Shown: piece by piece, positions 17,056-26,732 of the stretch
Position numbering within the stretch: position 1 is the first letter of the stretch
Layout of the letters: each line of letters starts with the position of its first letter
Source: Muribaculaceae bacterium
GTDB lineage: Bacteria; Bacteroidota; Bacteroidia; Bacteroidales; Muribaculaceae
Length of the DNA: 64,000 nt
Assembly: GCA_009775125.1 (NCBI GenBank)
Contig: VSPD01000001.1
Coordinates: 117,865 to 181,864 of the forward strand
Direction: 5' to 3'
Position numbers and translations under genes: made by a program
The notes under the pieces: model-generated
What the model was told of the DNA's origin: nothing
Database searches by the model: none
The model's input: only the letters and a program-made list of their open reading frames with translations

Positions 17056-18441
17056 ATGCACACTCTCCTCAGATACGTATCCGCCGTTGCCGCGCTCGCC
17101 CTTGCCAATGTGCCGATATGGGCGCAGTCGGCCGACGAGACGGAACAGGTTGTCGAATCCGACGATGCCGAAATACGCGAAAACCCCGACATCGGCCCCG
17201 CGCAGGCTGTTTCTGCCGCGGAAACGGCCATGCGACGTGCCGACCAATATGCCTCATATCCCTTCCTCAATCTCGACGCCAACCGCATAACGATGAACGG
17301 CGCCGACTGGTCGACTCTCTCCGGCCTTCTGGCAGCAGCCGACGACACGGTAATCTCCATCGTCCATATCGGCGACAGCCACATTCAGGCCGAAGGCTCC
17401 ACTTCCAAGACGCGCACCCTGCTCGAAGACCGCTTCGGCAGCGCCGGACGCGGCCTGGTCATCCCTTTCCGGCTCGCCGGCACAAACCAGCCCAACGACT
17501 ACACCATTTCGTCCTCGTCATCGTTCACTTCCGCAAAGCTGCTGAAAATGCCGTGGGCCGTCGACATGGGGTTCACCGGCATTGCCCTCCAACCCAAAAC
17601 CGCAACTTTCGATTTCACCATATCCGTGAAGCAAACCGCCGACTCGCCGCCGCGCGACTTCGACCGCATTCGCGTGTTCTGCTCCGGAGCCACCCCTATC
17701 GTAACCGGCATCACCGACCGCGACGTGCCGGCTCTTTACACGGCCACAGCCGACAGCGAAGTGCTCGATATAGCCCTTTTCGAACCGTCGACGGCGGTCA
17801 CCATCGACTTTCAGAGCCGTGGCGAATGTACGATCTTCGGATTTGAGCTCACAAATTCCATGACGGGCATCGAATATTCGGCCATCGGCAACAACGGCGC
17901 CACCTACTCCACCTACAATTCCATCGGCACCGTAGGCCGCGACATACACGCCCTGTCGCCCGACCTCGTAATTCTCGACATGGGCACAAACGAGGCTTTC
18001 GGCAAAATCACCGACGCGCAGTTCTACGCAAATATCGACCGTCTCGTCGAAAATATCCGCAAGGCCAACCCCTCGGCGGCTATCCTGCTCACCACGCCCA
18101 TGGAGTGCCAACGCTCGGTCACCACGCGCGTGCGCCGCAAAGGCAAAAAGCGACGTTACACCACCACCCGCTCCTATAAGGTGAACGACAACGTAAGCCG
18201 CATGCGCGACGTTATCCTCCGATATGGAGCCGAAAAAGGCATCGCCGTCTACGACTGGTATGCCGTGGCCGGAGGCACCGGAGCCTCTTCAAAGTGGATT
18301 GCCAAAGGCCTCTTTGCCAAAGACCGCATCCACCACTCCTGGAGCGGCTACGCCCTGCAAGGCAACCTCCTCTTCGACGCCTTGATAGGAACACCAACCG
18401 CGGAGCGCTTTGCCAAAGGCAAAGAACCCTCCGGCTTGTGA
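17056..18441 (+). CDS. Secreted SGNH/GDSL hydrolase with repeat-derived C-terminus
   Basis: 461 residues with a signal peptide (MHTLLRYVSAVAALALANVPIWA). The SGNH block I is VHIGDSHIQAEG (Ser108), later LVILDMGTNEAFG, and the C-terminal D423-x-x-H426 in AKDRIHHSWSG. It starts 6 bp after the first SGNH gene and is the second periplasmic partner of the MBOAT protein. The last 18 residues (IGTPTAERFAKGKEPSGL) are encoded by a long-form GGAACAC palindrome (18386-18441), and the stop codon TGA is inside it, so the native C-terminus has been replaced. An active-site role is still plausible, as the catalytic residues precede this tail. Confidence 0.85.
   Translation: MHTLLRYVSAVAALALANVPIWAQSADETEQVVESDDAEIRENPDIGPAQAVSAAETAMRRADQYASYPFLNLDANRITMNGADWSTLSGLLAAADDTVISIVHIGDSHIQAEGSTSKTRTLLEDRFGSAGRGLVIPFRLAGTNQPNDYTISSSSSFTSAKLLKMPWAVDMGFTGIALQPKTATFDFTISVKQTADSPPRDFDRIRVFCSGATPIVTGITDRDVPALYTATADSEVLDIALFEPSTAVTIDFQSRGECTIFGFELTNSMTGIEYSAIGNNGATYSTYNSIGTVGRDIHALSPDLVILDMGTNEAFGKITDAQFYANIDRLVENIRKANPSAAILLTTPMECQRSVTTRVRRKGKKRRYTTTRSYKVNDNVSRMRDVILRYGAEKGIAVYDWYAVAGGTGASSKWIAKGLFAKDRIHHSWSGYALQGNLLFDALIGTPTAERFAKGKEPSGL
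18386..18441. repeat. Long-form GGAACAC palindrome inside a coding region
   Basis: TAGGAACAC, then GCGGAGCGCTTTGCCAAAGG, then CAAAGAACCCTCCGGCTTGTG. The same long form lies reversed at 49216-49270 next to yidC, and in part at 43600-43634. Here it forms the 3' end of the second SGNH gene. Confidence 0.85.
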
Positions 18442-18530
18442 TAAATCGACTTAAATCGACATAACTCGAAATAACTCGAAATAATTCGACCTCCCCAACT
18501 CCCCAACTTCCAAACTTCCCAACTCCCCAA
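18442..18530. repeat. Simple spacer repeats before the MBOAT gene
   Basis: An 89-bp gap made of a degenerate AAATCGACTTAAATCGAC / ACTCGAAATAACTCGAAAT tract, followed by CCCCAACTCCCCAACTTCC-type units (18490-18530). Similar spacers are at 28862, 34860 and 39568 and in frame inside ispG and the hybrid sensor. Confidence 0.75.
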
Positions 18531-20012
18531 ATGCAAGAAATTCTCACCGACATCCTTCTCTACGACCGCGCAAACCCGCTGTTGTTCAACACGGGACTGT
18601 TTCTTCTGCTTTTCGTCGGATTTCTCCTTATCTATCAGGCTCTCAGGCGGTGGCACACCGTCAAGATGCTTTTCGTAATAGCGTTTTCTCTCTATTTCTA
18701 TTATAAGTCGTCGGCTCAATATTGCTTTATCCTCTTGGGGGTGTGCATCTCCGACTACGCCCTTGGCCGCTGGCTCGGCGCTGTCGCCAACAATGCCGGA
18801 CGCAGAGCCATCGTATGGCTCAATGTTGTGATAAACGTGGGCATGCTCGTCTATTTCAAATATTTCAACCTCCTCTACGAGACATTTGCCAACATCACCT
18901 CCACGAGCTTCGACCCGCTCGACATCATCCTACCCGCCGGCATCTCCTTCTTCACTTTCCGCTCAATCAGCTACATGGTCGACATCTACCGCCGCGAAAT
19001 CGAGCCGTGCCGCAATTTCCTCGACTACACTTTCTTCCTCACTTTCTTCCCTCCCCTGCTCGCCGGCCCGGTGGTGCGGGCCAAAGACATGCTCCCGCAA
19101 ATCAAGGAAAACCCCGTGGCTACACGCGCCATGGTGGCCGAAGGCCTCTTTCTCATCATCGCCGGACTTATCAAGAAGGTGGTAATCGCCGACTATATCT
19201 CCGGCAACTTTGTCGACCGCATCTTCGACAACCCCTCGCTCTACACCGGCTTCGAGAACATGATGGGAGCCGTCGGCTTCGCCCTGCAACTCTACTGCGA
19301 CTTCTCCGGATACTCCGACATGGCCATCGGCATCGCCCTGCTGCTCGGCTACCGCTTCAAGGATAATTTCAACTCGCCCTACAAGTCGCAAAGCCCCACC
19401 GAATTCTGGAAACGCTGGCACATCTCGCTGTCGTCGTGGCTCATGGACTATATCTACATCCCGCTGGGCGGCAACCGCAAGGGGCGCCGACGCCAGCGCG
19501 CCAACCTCATGGCCACCATGCTCATCGGCGGCCTATGGCACGGCGCATCGTGGATGTATCTGCTGTGGGGCGGCTACAACGGCGCGCTGCTCGTAGGGCA
19601 CAAGGCCCTGAAACGCGTGTGGCACGTGCCCGCGAAACTAAAAGAGAATATCGTGTCCGGCTCCATCATCCGCGCCACCAACATCCTCATCACCTTCATC
19701 CTCATCACCATCGGCTTCGCCTTCTTCCGTGCCGAGTCGGTCGGCCATATCGGCGACATGGCCACAGCCATCTTCACCAACTTCCACGCCGAGATAGCCC
19801 CGCAATTCGTAGCCGGATATGCCCTTATCGTCGTGGCCATCGCCGTGGGATTCCTCCTCCATTTCGCGCCCCACTCCTGGCAGCTCGGCCTCCAACGCGC
19901 CTACGGCTGGCTTCCCCTCGCCGTGCAGGCCCTCATCCTCGCCGCCGTCCTCTTCCTCGTCATCCAGACCCGCCAATCCTCCCTCGTCCCCTTCATCTAC
20001 CTGCAATACTAA
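18531..20012 (+). CDS. MBOAT family O-acyltransferase
   Basis: 493-residue polytopic membrane protein with about 10-12 hydrophobic segments. The MBOAT signatures are present: FPPLLAGPVVRAKDMLPQI, LYCDFSGYSDMAIGIALLLG, EFWKRWHISLSSWLMDYIYI PLGGNRKG, and the invariant catalytic His337 in IGGLWHGASWMYLLWG. It belongs to the AlgI/DltB/PatA branch, which moves an acyl group across the membrane to a periplasmic partner. The two upstream SGNH proteins are the probable partners that hand the group to an envelope polysaccharide or peptidoglycan. The 89-bp gap upstream consists of simple repeats, so co-transcription is likely. Confidence 0.93.
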   Translation: MQEILTDILLYDRANPLLFNTGLFLLLFVGFLLIYQALRRWHTVKMLFVIAFSLYFYYKSSAQYCFILLGVCISDYALGRWLGAVANNAGRRAIVWLNVVINVGMLVYFKYFNLLYETFANITSTSFDPLDIILPAGISFFTFRSISYMVDIYRREIEPCRNFLDYTFFLTFFPPLLAGPVVRAKDMLPQIKENPVATRAMVAEGLFLIIAGLIKKVVIADYISGNFVDRIFDNPSLYTGFENMMGAVGFALQLYCDFSGYSDMAIGIALLLGYRFKDNFNSPYKSQSPTEFWKRWHISLSSWLMDYIYIPLGGNRKGRRRQRANLMATMLIGGLWHGASWMYLLWGGYNGALLVGHKALKRVWHVPAKLKENIVSGSIIRATNILITFILITIGFAFFRAESVGHIGDMATAIFTNFHAEIAPQFVAGYALIVVAIAVGFLLHFAPHSWQLGLQRAYGWLPLAVQALILAAVLFLVIQTRQSSLVPFIYLQY

Positions 20013-20021
20013 TCCCCAATT

Positions 20022-20090
20022 AGAACACGGCAGCAACGCGAGCCTCCGGCTTGCGACTTAACGCCACAACCCGGAGGGTTGTGTTCCTAC
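20022..20090. repeat. GGAACAC palindrome after the MBOAT gene
   Basis: TAGAACAC with GCGAGCCTCCGGCTTGCG, then CACAACCCGGAGGGTTGTG and TTCCTA. It lies 10 nt after the MBOAT stop codon and may act as its terminator. The rest of the gap to 20340 is A/T-rich and holds the next promoter. Confidence 0.75.
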
Positions 20091-20211
20091 TTTCGTGGAA
20101 AAAAACCTTTATTTTATACATAACCAAATGTACACATATCGTCATAGTATAATTTTTGTTAAAATTTGCTAAATTCTACGGCAATTTTTATAACACCTCC
20201 TAAAAAATCAT

Positions 20212-20219
20212 TAATTTTG
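20212..20219 (+). promoter_or_regulatory. Minus-7 element of the giant secreted protein gene
   Basis: TAATTTTG, about 120 nt before the start codon, implying a long 5' leader. No good minus-33 TTTG is seen. Confidence 0.5.
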
Positions 20220-20339
20220 TGTCTTGAAAATTTAATATTATCCTAATTCCATTGCTTTTTCTTCGAATTTAATTTCGTTCGCCATACCGTGTTGAAACAA
20301 TTTTTCACAATCCTATACCTATAACTTTACTTTTTTTCA

Positions 20340-23300
20340 ATGAAAAAATCTCTAATTTGGATGATTTTGGCTCTTATCGTGCCATTCGCGTTCGTCGCCA
20401 TGGCCGCAAAGTCAGAAACATCAACAGAAAAGGGAGAAGGCTCTAAGGACTGGCCCTCTCCCTACACCATCACTTTCAACACAGAAAGTGACGGTTGCGT
20501 TACTGTAACGCTTGAAACTGATTTCGAAATCAACACCGGCTCTCAACTTTGGGATTACACCGATAGGAATGGAGGATTTCTTCCTATCACCCCCACTTTC
20601 GACGGTAAAAAAATGACAGCCAAGACTGAGGCTTATGAAACTGGCAAAGAAATCAAAGTTAGCTTCATGCTTCCTGTTGCTGACGGTCAATTAAAAACCA
20701 AAATTTTCACCTACACCGTTGAATCCAACGGCGGCGGCACTCCCGTCGTTCCTCCTGTTGTCGACACCACTTGGCGTGGCAATATCGAAGGCGGTATCTG
20801 GCCCGATAATTCATATCTGTTGTGCGAGAAATCCGGTGAAGGCAATACTTATACTTTCGCTATCAACGAACTTGCTCTTGCCAACATCGAAAATCGCAAT
20901 ACTATCGAATTCTCGATAACCAAACCATCCGACAAGGCTATCGAAGCCATTTCGGTGCACTATCCCGACTACAACTTCCCCGAAGACACTCCGGCTTCTT
21001 TCGTAGAAGGCAAGGCTCTCGGCGCATATGCCAACGGCGCATGGCGCGGCTCTATCTCTGCCGACGATATCAAAGACTATGTCTATGTTTATCAAAAAGG
21101 CGTGGACGACAAAAACACCACCGGAGACTCTGCCCTCAAAATGGCTATCCAATATCCTTCCGATTACAAGACCATAACCGGCTTCTCCGCTACCGCCCAT
21201 TTCAACGACGCAGGCGTGCTCCAATCTGTCGACTTCGTCCTCACAGGCGAAAGCAACGAGCCTGAAAAGGCAACACTCACCTGGGAATATACCAATATGC
21301 GCGTAGTCAGCAGCACATCGGCTGCCTACACCGTAAACTATACCCTTACGGGCGAGAATCCCGACGGCACATATATCGATTTCTTCATCGACAACAATTA
21401 CATCACTTTGACCGTAGACGGCAACAACTACACCAAAGAAAACCCTTACCGTCTCAACAATCCTGCTGCAAACGGTTCATTCGAAATAGTAATTAAAGGC
21501 CTCACCCCTAATTCCCAAAACGAAATTTGGGATTGGGTGCGTTGGAAACGCGCTTCCAACGACAGCGAAATCGCCGTTCAAAACAAGCCTTTCACCACCC
21601 CGATGCCTGCCGAAGGTGTCTCTATCACAAGCAATGAGAAAGGCTCCGAAGGCGTAGATTTTGCAGGCAACTACAAAATTACCGTAACTCCCCAGCCCGA
21701 CAACAAACTTGGCGTATCTATCGAACTCGAAGGTGAATATGCAGGTCTTGCTCCTGTTGCTTACTTCCAACTCCGCAACGAAAGCAACGGCATAACAGGC
21801 GAAACTGCAATTGCTCTCCAAGGCGACACCAACGTTTATGCCGGAACTGTCGAAAATATTGCCAACGGCAGCGATATTGCTTTCTCAATCAAAGTGGAAT
21901 ATGCCGACGGCGGCATGTGCGTGACACGCACTTTCTACTATAATGTAGGCTCCGGCGAAATCACTACTGTGGCTCCCGTCAAGACTACTATATCCGCTAC
22001 TTTCACCGACTGGAAAGCAACCTCTAAAACAGGCGGCGACCTCACTTTCTCTTGGAAATGGGACGGCGCAGAGGATGTAAATCCCACTCACATCGAACTT
22101 TATTTCGAAACCACCGAAAACCTTCTCATCACCGCAAATGGACAGGGCTGCTACAAAACTCCCGACGGCAAGCAGGCTCTCCGTATCGAAAACCCCGCCA
22201 AGGAAGGCTCGATGGTGCTTGCCCTTGACAATCTTCTCAATCTCGGCAACTGCCACGTATGGCCCAAAGTGCGCCTGATGAACGGTGAAACCATTTTGGC
22301 CAACGCCGACCAAGAAACTTGGCTCGACACATCGGCAGGCGCGACCGAAGACGACCTCAAACGCATGCGCGTAATCAACTTCTCGTTCTGGCACGGTGAA
22401 TTCTACACCGACATGTTCAAACGCTCAGGCGAGGCCAAGTCGCAGGAAGCAATCCTCGACTTCGTGGAAGTTGGCCCCAACGGCAAATGGTACTACAAAT
22501 ACGACTTCTCCGAACCCATCACCATCACCGACACCAACCAACTCTATTTCTCCGAACGCTGGACTACCGGCGGAGAGGAATACAGCTACAAAACTGACAA
22601 CTTCGAGAACACCGGCAAAGAGGCTAATATCCACCCCTACTTCGACGCCCGCGAAAGCGACAAATGGATCAAATGCTCGGGCAACATCGACATCCAGGGC
22701 AACTCCCGCGTCCGCACCGGCGTGAAAGTCAAAACTATCTGGGTACGCGAAGACCCCACCAACCTCAAACAGGGCGTAAACCAAGGCAACTTCGACCATC
22801 TCGAAGTATATCTCTCGTCCGACGGCTCTGTCGACCAGACGCTCACCAACTACCAGACTCCCCAAAACTTCGACGAATACTATCTTGTAGTGGCCAAAGG
22901 CACGCCTATCTACAACCTTATGCGTGGCGCCGGCGCTCCCTCCGACGAGACCGAACTGCGCATCCGCTTCACCAAGCACGCCGCTTCCGAAGGCTACTAC
23001 CAGATCAACCTCGGCCGCAAGCTCACTCTCAACGCCCAGCAGGAATTCACTTTCGTGATCGACCCCGAAAGTAAAGACGAAGCCGAACGCACCGACGTGC
23101 AATTTGCCGCAACAGCCACCGACTCGTTCATCCCGTCCTCAGGCGCAGCCCGAAGCACTATCAGCGAAGGCATGTCGTTCAGCCGTATCATCCTCTATGC
23201 CGCTCCCAAAGGCCGCAGCACCGACATGGCCTACACCCTCTGGCTTTGCGAGCCCGACGAGACCGGCGCTCTCACCTATCCCCAGGGCATCGAAGGCTAT

Positions 23301-25988
23301 CCTGACTTCAACCCCCGCAACCTTTACAGCCTCCCGCAACTCAAAATCTGGTGCGGAGACGATGCGCAAAACACCTCCGGCTACATTGGCCGCACACCGA
23401 TAAAGAACGAAAGCACCGGACTCTTCACCGAGCAGCACAACTGGGACAACGCAGCCAACTCCGGCTTCTTCGGCCCGGGTATGGCCGCCAACAAGAAGGT
23501 AATCAACGCCTCAGGCAACACCTACTTCGTATCGTTCCGCCCCGTTATCGACAATGACGCCGACGACAAAGGCTCCGCAAAGGTATCTTATGTAACCGAC
23601 GAATACTTCAACGCCGACGGCTCCTACACCCTGCCCGAAGGCTACCGCGCCGTGCCCAACCTCTTCTACATCCCGCTTCCCGGCGGTATCACCCTGTCGA
23701 AAGACCAGGCCGGCAAGGGTCTCACCCCCGACTTCAACGCTCTCGACTTCTTCAACCTCCAGGGCGAAAACGGCCTCACAGCCGGTGTGCCCGAAGCAGG
23801 CGGCCAGTGGTTCTACAGCAACGCATGGTGGTGTGCCAACCCCAACGTGCGCTATGAAGGCGACGACGCACGCTACATGCGCTTCAAGCCCGGTACCGAA
23901 GGCGACCTCGTGGTGGGCGAACCCATGACCGTCTACGGCATCACCCTCTTCCGCATCGTCGGCAACCGCTGGAACATGTATTCCAACCGCGAAGGCGACA
24001 AGTTCGACGACGGCAACATCTACTACCTCTTCTTCGACACCAAGAAACCCGAAGGCGACGCTGCCGCAACCGGCATCAACAAGAATCATGCAAACACCTA
24101 CATCCCCGAACTCTCCTGCCCGATTCTTATCGACCGTATCGCCGGCACCGAGATCACTCCCGACGAGTTCGACGATGAAGGTAACCGCGTGAGCAAGCCC
24201 GACGCATTCCAGTGGCGCGAAATCTTCTATCACGACTCCCGCTGGAGCGAAGGCAAGCCCATCGACTTCAACATCCCGATGCACAACAATCCCGAAGCCA
24301 AGAAACTTATGTACTACGGCCTTGCTGCCAACGGCGACGCCCAGTATGTATGCGACTTCCCCAAGAATGGCGGCTACCGCCCCGAGGCCGACGCTCCCTT
24401 CCGTGTAATCGACGCTTCCGGCACTCAGATCTGGTATGAGAACGGCGAAGTGCTCCTCCCTGCAAAATACTCCTCTTATTTCAGCGGACGCCGCGAGCAC
24501 ACCCTGTTCAACCTCCTCGACAAGAACAGCCACCTGGAAAAATTCCAGACAATGAAAGCCAACGGCTGCGTGGGCTATGACATCAACCCCGTTACCGGCG
24601 CTGCAACCACACCCATTGCCGCTACCGCCTCTACCTTCGCCACACGTGCAACTGCTCCCGACCCCACAACCGGCGCTCTCACCCTGGCCCGTCCCGACGT
24701 GGCTTACACACGCCTGATTCTCGCCACCAACCGCGACAACCTCCGCGTGCTCATGAAAGCATCCGTGCCCGTAATCGAGGCTAACTCCAACATGATTTTC
24801 GAGGCCCCCGAGAAAGAAGAAATCGGCGCTGACGAGCAGCCCTCGCCCATCACTCCTTACGCCAACGTGAAAGTGACCGTGCCCTACAACAACGAAGATT
24901 TAGCCGACGGCGAAAACGGTGCCATCAACAACAAGACCATCGACATCGACCTTTGGTTCAACGGCAAGACCAATGCCGACGGCTCCGCCAAGGCAGCCGA
25001 CTTCACAGGCAAATTCACCGTCACCATCGACAAATACGATAACGATGGCGTTGCCCTCAGCGGACACGCCACCGGCGAAATCGACGGTCGCACCGTCACA
25101 TTCCCTGTAACCGTCCTCACCGAAGACCGCGCAGGCGACGACGTTTATCTCAACCACGGAGAACGCATCCTCGTGTTCGACATGCCCTTCGTAATCGACA
25201 CCCAGGATAAAGCATCCGAAAACGAAGAAGCCTTCACGATGGACAACGTGGTGGCCGACGTGAAAATCGGCTTGGGCGGCAAGAACGGCTCTAACAACGT
25301 TCAAAGCCAAATCAACGTGCCCGAGGCAAAAGTTGAAATCAAAGCCGACGATCCCACCGTTTCCAACAACGTGATGACCAACAACGAGTTCCACGCCCGT
25401 CTCAACTGGTCGTCGCCCAACGCCACCGGCAACCTCCCCAAGAAATACATCGTTTACTCTTGGGCACAGGAAAAAGTTCCCGCCGACTACCCCGCCGACT
25501 TCTCCGACTGGTCCGCAAAGCAGATTGCCCAAGGCCTTTCTGATAAATGGCTCAAAGTGGTGTACATCGGTACATCTGAAAAAGACGCTTACCGCCACAC
25601 CTACGACCAAATCTCCTACAACGAAACCAAGAACGAGACAGGCACCCAGGCTTTGGTTAACATGCACTACGGCGTAGTTCTCACCTACAACTATCAGGTT
25701 CCCGCCAACGGCGCACCCGTAATGGTAAGCTACCCCACCAACGGAAGCACCACACCCGTTATCGACGAAGATGCCCAAAAACTGCTCACCGGCAAGAACG
25801 TATCCGCTTCCGATGAAGCCACCCTGCAATACGATCTCAACAAGACCGTTACCGGCATCAACGACATCGAAGCCGAAGAAGGCGAAGTAATCTGGTACAC
25901 TGTCGACGGCATCCGCGTAGCCGAGCCCACCCGTGGCCGCATCTACATCCGCGTCGCCAACGGCCACGCCACCTCCGTCCTCTTCTAA
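20340..25988 (+). CDS. Giant secreted multidomain protein, T9SS-like tail
   Basis: 1882 residues with a signal peptide (MKKSLIWMILALIVPFAFVAMA). The N-terminal third appears to carry a duplicated pair of beta-sandwich modules: module A at about 35-135 and again 425-540 (NYKITVTPQPDNKLGVSIEL), module B at about 305-415 (TLTWEYTNMRV) and 548-660 (TFSWKWDGAEDVNPTHIELY). The middle (680-1400) is rich in Asn, Gly and aromatic residues without a recognised domain. Several beta domains follow, and the end (ITGINDIEAEEGE-like, IWYTVDGIRVAEP, GRIYIRVANG) resembles short type IX sorting tails. No enzyme motif is visible; an adhesin or surface-matrix protein is a guess. It is monocistronic with a strong terminator. 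Confidence 0.8.
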   Translation: MKKSLIWMILALIVPFAFVAMAAKSETSTEKGEGSKDWPSPYTITFNTESDGCVTVTLETDFEINTGSQLWDYTDRNGGFLPITPTFDGKKMTAKTEAYETGKEIKVSFMLPVADGQLKTKIFTYTVESNGGGTPVVPPVVDTTWRGNIEGGIWPDNSYLLCEKSGEGNTYTFAINELALANIENRNTIEFSITKPSDKAIEAISVHYPDYNFPEDTPASFVEGKALGAYANGAWRGSISADDIKDYVYVYQKGVDDKNTTGDSALKMAIQYPSDYKTITGFSATAHFNDAGVLQSVDFVLTGESNEPEKATLTWEYTNMRVVSSTSAAYTVNYTLTGENPDGTYIDFFIDNNYITLTVDGNNYTKENPYRLNNPAANGSFEIVIKGLTPNSQNEIWDWVRWKRASNDSEIAVQNKPFTTPMPAEGVSITSNEKGSEGVDFAGNYKITVTPQPDNKLGVSIELEGEYAGLAPVAYFQLRNESNGITGETAIALQGDTNVYAGTVENIANGSDIAFSIKVEYADGGMCVTRTFYYNVGSGEITTVAPVKTTISATFTDWKATSKTGGDLTFSWKWDGAEDVNPTHIELYFETTENLLITANGQGCYKTPDGKQALRIENPAKEGSMVLALDNLLNLGNCHVWPKVRLMNGETILANADQETWLDTSAGATEDDLKRMRVINFSFWHGEFYTDMFKRSGEAKSQEAILDFVEVGPNGKWYYKYDFSEPITITDTNQLYFSERWTTGGEEYSYKTDNFENTGKEANIHPYFDARESDKWIKCSGNIDIQGNSRVRTGVKVKTIWVREDPTNLKQGVNQGNFDHLEVYLSSDGSVDQTLTNYQTPQNFDEYYLVVAKGTPIYNLMRGAGAPSDETELRIRFTKHAASEGYYQINLGRKLTLNAQQEFTFVIDPESKDEAERTDVQFAATATDSFIPSSGAARSTISEGMSFSRIILYAAPKGRSTDMAYTLWLCEPDETGALTYPQGIEGYPDFNPRNLYSLPQLKIWCGDDAQNTSGYIGRTPIKNESTGLFTEQHNWDNAANSGFFGPGMAANKKVINASGNTYFVSFRPVIDNDADDKGSAKVSYVTDEYFNADGSYTLPEGYRAVPNLFYIPLPGGITLSKDQAGKGLTPDFNALDFFNLQGENGLTAGVPEAGGQWFYSNAWWCANPNVRYEGDDARYMRFKPGTEGDLVVGEPMTVYGITLFRIVGNRWNMYSNREGDKFDDGNIYYLFFDTKKPEGDAAATGINKNHANTYIPELSCPILIDRIAGTEITPDEFDDEGNRVSKPDAFQWREIFYHDSRWSEGKPIDFNIPMHNNPEAKKLMYYGLAANGDAQYVCDFPKNGGYRPEADAPFRVIDASGTQIWYENGEVLLPAKYSSYFSGRREHTLFNLLDKNSHLEKFQTMKANGCVGYDINPVTGAATTPIAATASTFATRATAPDPTTGALTLARPDVAYTRLILATNRDNLRVLMKASVPVIEANSNMIFEAPEKEEIGADEQPSPITPYANVKVTVPYNNEDLADGENGAINNKTIDIDLWFNGKTNADGSAKAADFTGKFTVTIDKYDNDGVALSGHATGEIDGRTVTFPVTVLTEDRAGDDVYLNHGERILVFDMPFVIDTQDKASENEEAFTMDNVVADVKIGLGGKNGSNNVQSQINVPEAKVEIKADDPTVSNNVMTNNEFHARLNWSSPNATGNLPKKYIVYSWAQEKVPADYPADFSDWSAKQIAQGLSDKWLKVVYIGTSEKDAYRHTYDQISYNETKNETGTQALVNMHYGVVLTYNYQVPANGAPVMVSYPTNGSTTPVIDEDAQKLLTGKNVSASDEATLQYDLNKTVTGINDIEAEEGEVIWYTVDGIRVAEPTRGRIYIRVANGHATSVLF

Positions 25989-26013
25989 TACGCACTCCCA
26001 TCCCCTCCACCAT

Positions 26014-26047
26014 AGCCACCGCGCCCCCCGCGCGGTGGCTTTTTTAT
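26014..26047 (+). terminator. Terminator of the giant secreted protein gene
   Basis: AGCCACCGCGC pairs with GCGCGGTGGCT around CCCCC, followed by TTTTTATT. Confidence 0.93.
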
Positions 26048-26392
26048 TAGACAGGAGAACAGGAAAGACAGGGTCAAGCCGAAAAGTCGGTGCAAGGAAT
26101 CGCGTAGCGATTCAAGAATGTAGCCCCGGGTGTAGCGATAGCGAAACCCGGGGTTAAGACCAAGGCGACCAAACGAGGATTTGGAGCGGAGGCCGGCCGG
26201 AGCGTTCGATAACGCCAACCGTGGTGCAGAACGCTACGCTGCCGCTCGCTCCGATACATTAATGAATAACATTTCACAATCCCCGGGGCTTGCGCCCTGC
26301 GCTACAATATTTGTCTCCTAACGGAGACGTAATGCACCGTCAATTCTGCATGCCACCTTAAAACCTCTTGTCCCTCCTGTTCTCCTGTCTAA
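26047..26392. repeat. Composite palindromic element, copy 2
   Basis: Enclosed by an 18-bp perfect inverted repeat, TTAGACAGGAGAACAGGA (26047-26064) and its complement (26375-26392). Inside, in order: CAAGCCGAAAAG, GGAATCGCGTAGCGATTC, CCCCGGGTGTAGCG with its complement, the core palindrome at 26183-26252 (loop 26208-26228 reading GATAACGCC..), a CCCCGGGGCTTGCGCC module, and GTCTCCTAACGGAGACG with TGCACCGT. It shares all modules with copies 3 and 4. Confidence 0.8.
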
Positions 26393-26400
26393 AATCAGGT

Positions 26401-26700
26401 CTAAATAATGAAGCAACAAAAGGGGATGACTGATCTCCCTGACAGGAACCAGCCATCCCCTCCACGTTTCAACTATTTATTTATGAGAGCCTTAGTACCC
26501 AGCATCACTGCTCGATAATAAGGACGAGGGATGTTATGAAGTAGATATTATCTTCAAATACTACGATATTATAACAACCTCACGCTCCTTTTGCTTAGTG
26601 GCGATATGATAAAAAAATTAAAACTGTGCTAAAATTGACACCTCAATTAAGTTAATTCATCGAATTTTAGTTAAAACCAAGGCCTTCCCGAAATTTTTTG
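26401..26700. other. Gene-free stretch before rpoN
   Basis: About 300 bp, mostly A/T-rich. A weak stem AGGGGATG.. CATCCCCT (26421-26461) is the only structure I see. No ORF, tRNA or known RNA pattern is recognised; it could hold a leader or small RNA. Confidence 0.4.
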
Positions 26701-26701
26701 C

Positions 26702-26709
26702 TAATTTTG
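26702..26709 (+). promoter_or_regulatory. Minus-7 element of rpoN
   Basis: TAATTTTG, 23 nt before the rpoN start. The minus-33 is not clear. Confidence 0.55.
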
Positions 26710-26732
26710 CACCCAAATTCAATAGCCGGGAA

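Noticed and set aside
15982..17247. 421-codon open frame on the minus strand opposite the first SGNH gene
   Set aside because: It is the antisense shadow of a G/C-rich gene; it has no conserved motif and the plus strand holds a clear SGNH hydrolase.
23511..24533. 340-codon open frame antisense to the giant secreted protein
   Set aside because: Val/Gly/Ala/Glu-rich composition typical of antisense frames, no recognisable domain, and the sense frame is continuous.
26072..26352. Possible CRISPR array or structured RNA from recurring short palindromes
   Set aside because: Modules differ from each other, there are no equal direct repeats with unique spacers, and no cas genes are present.
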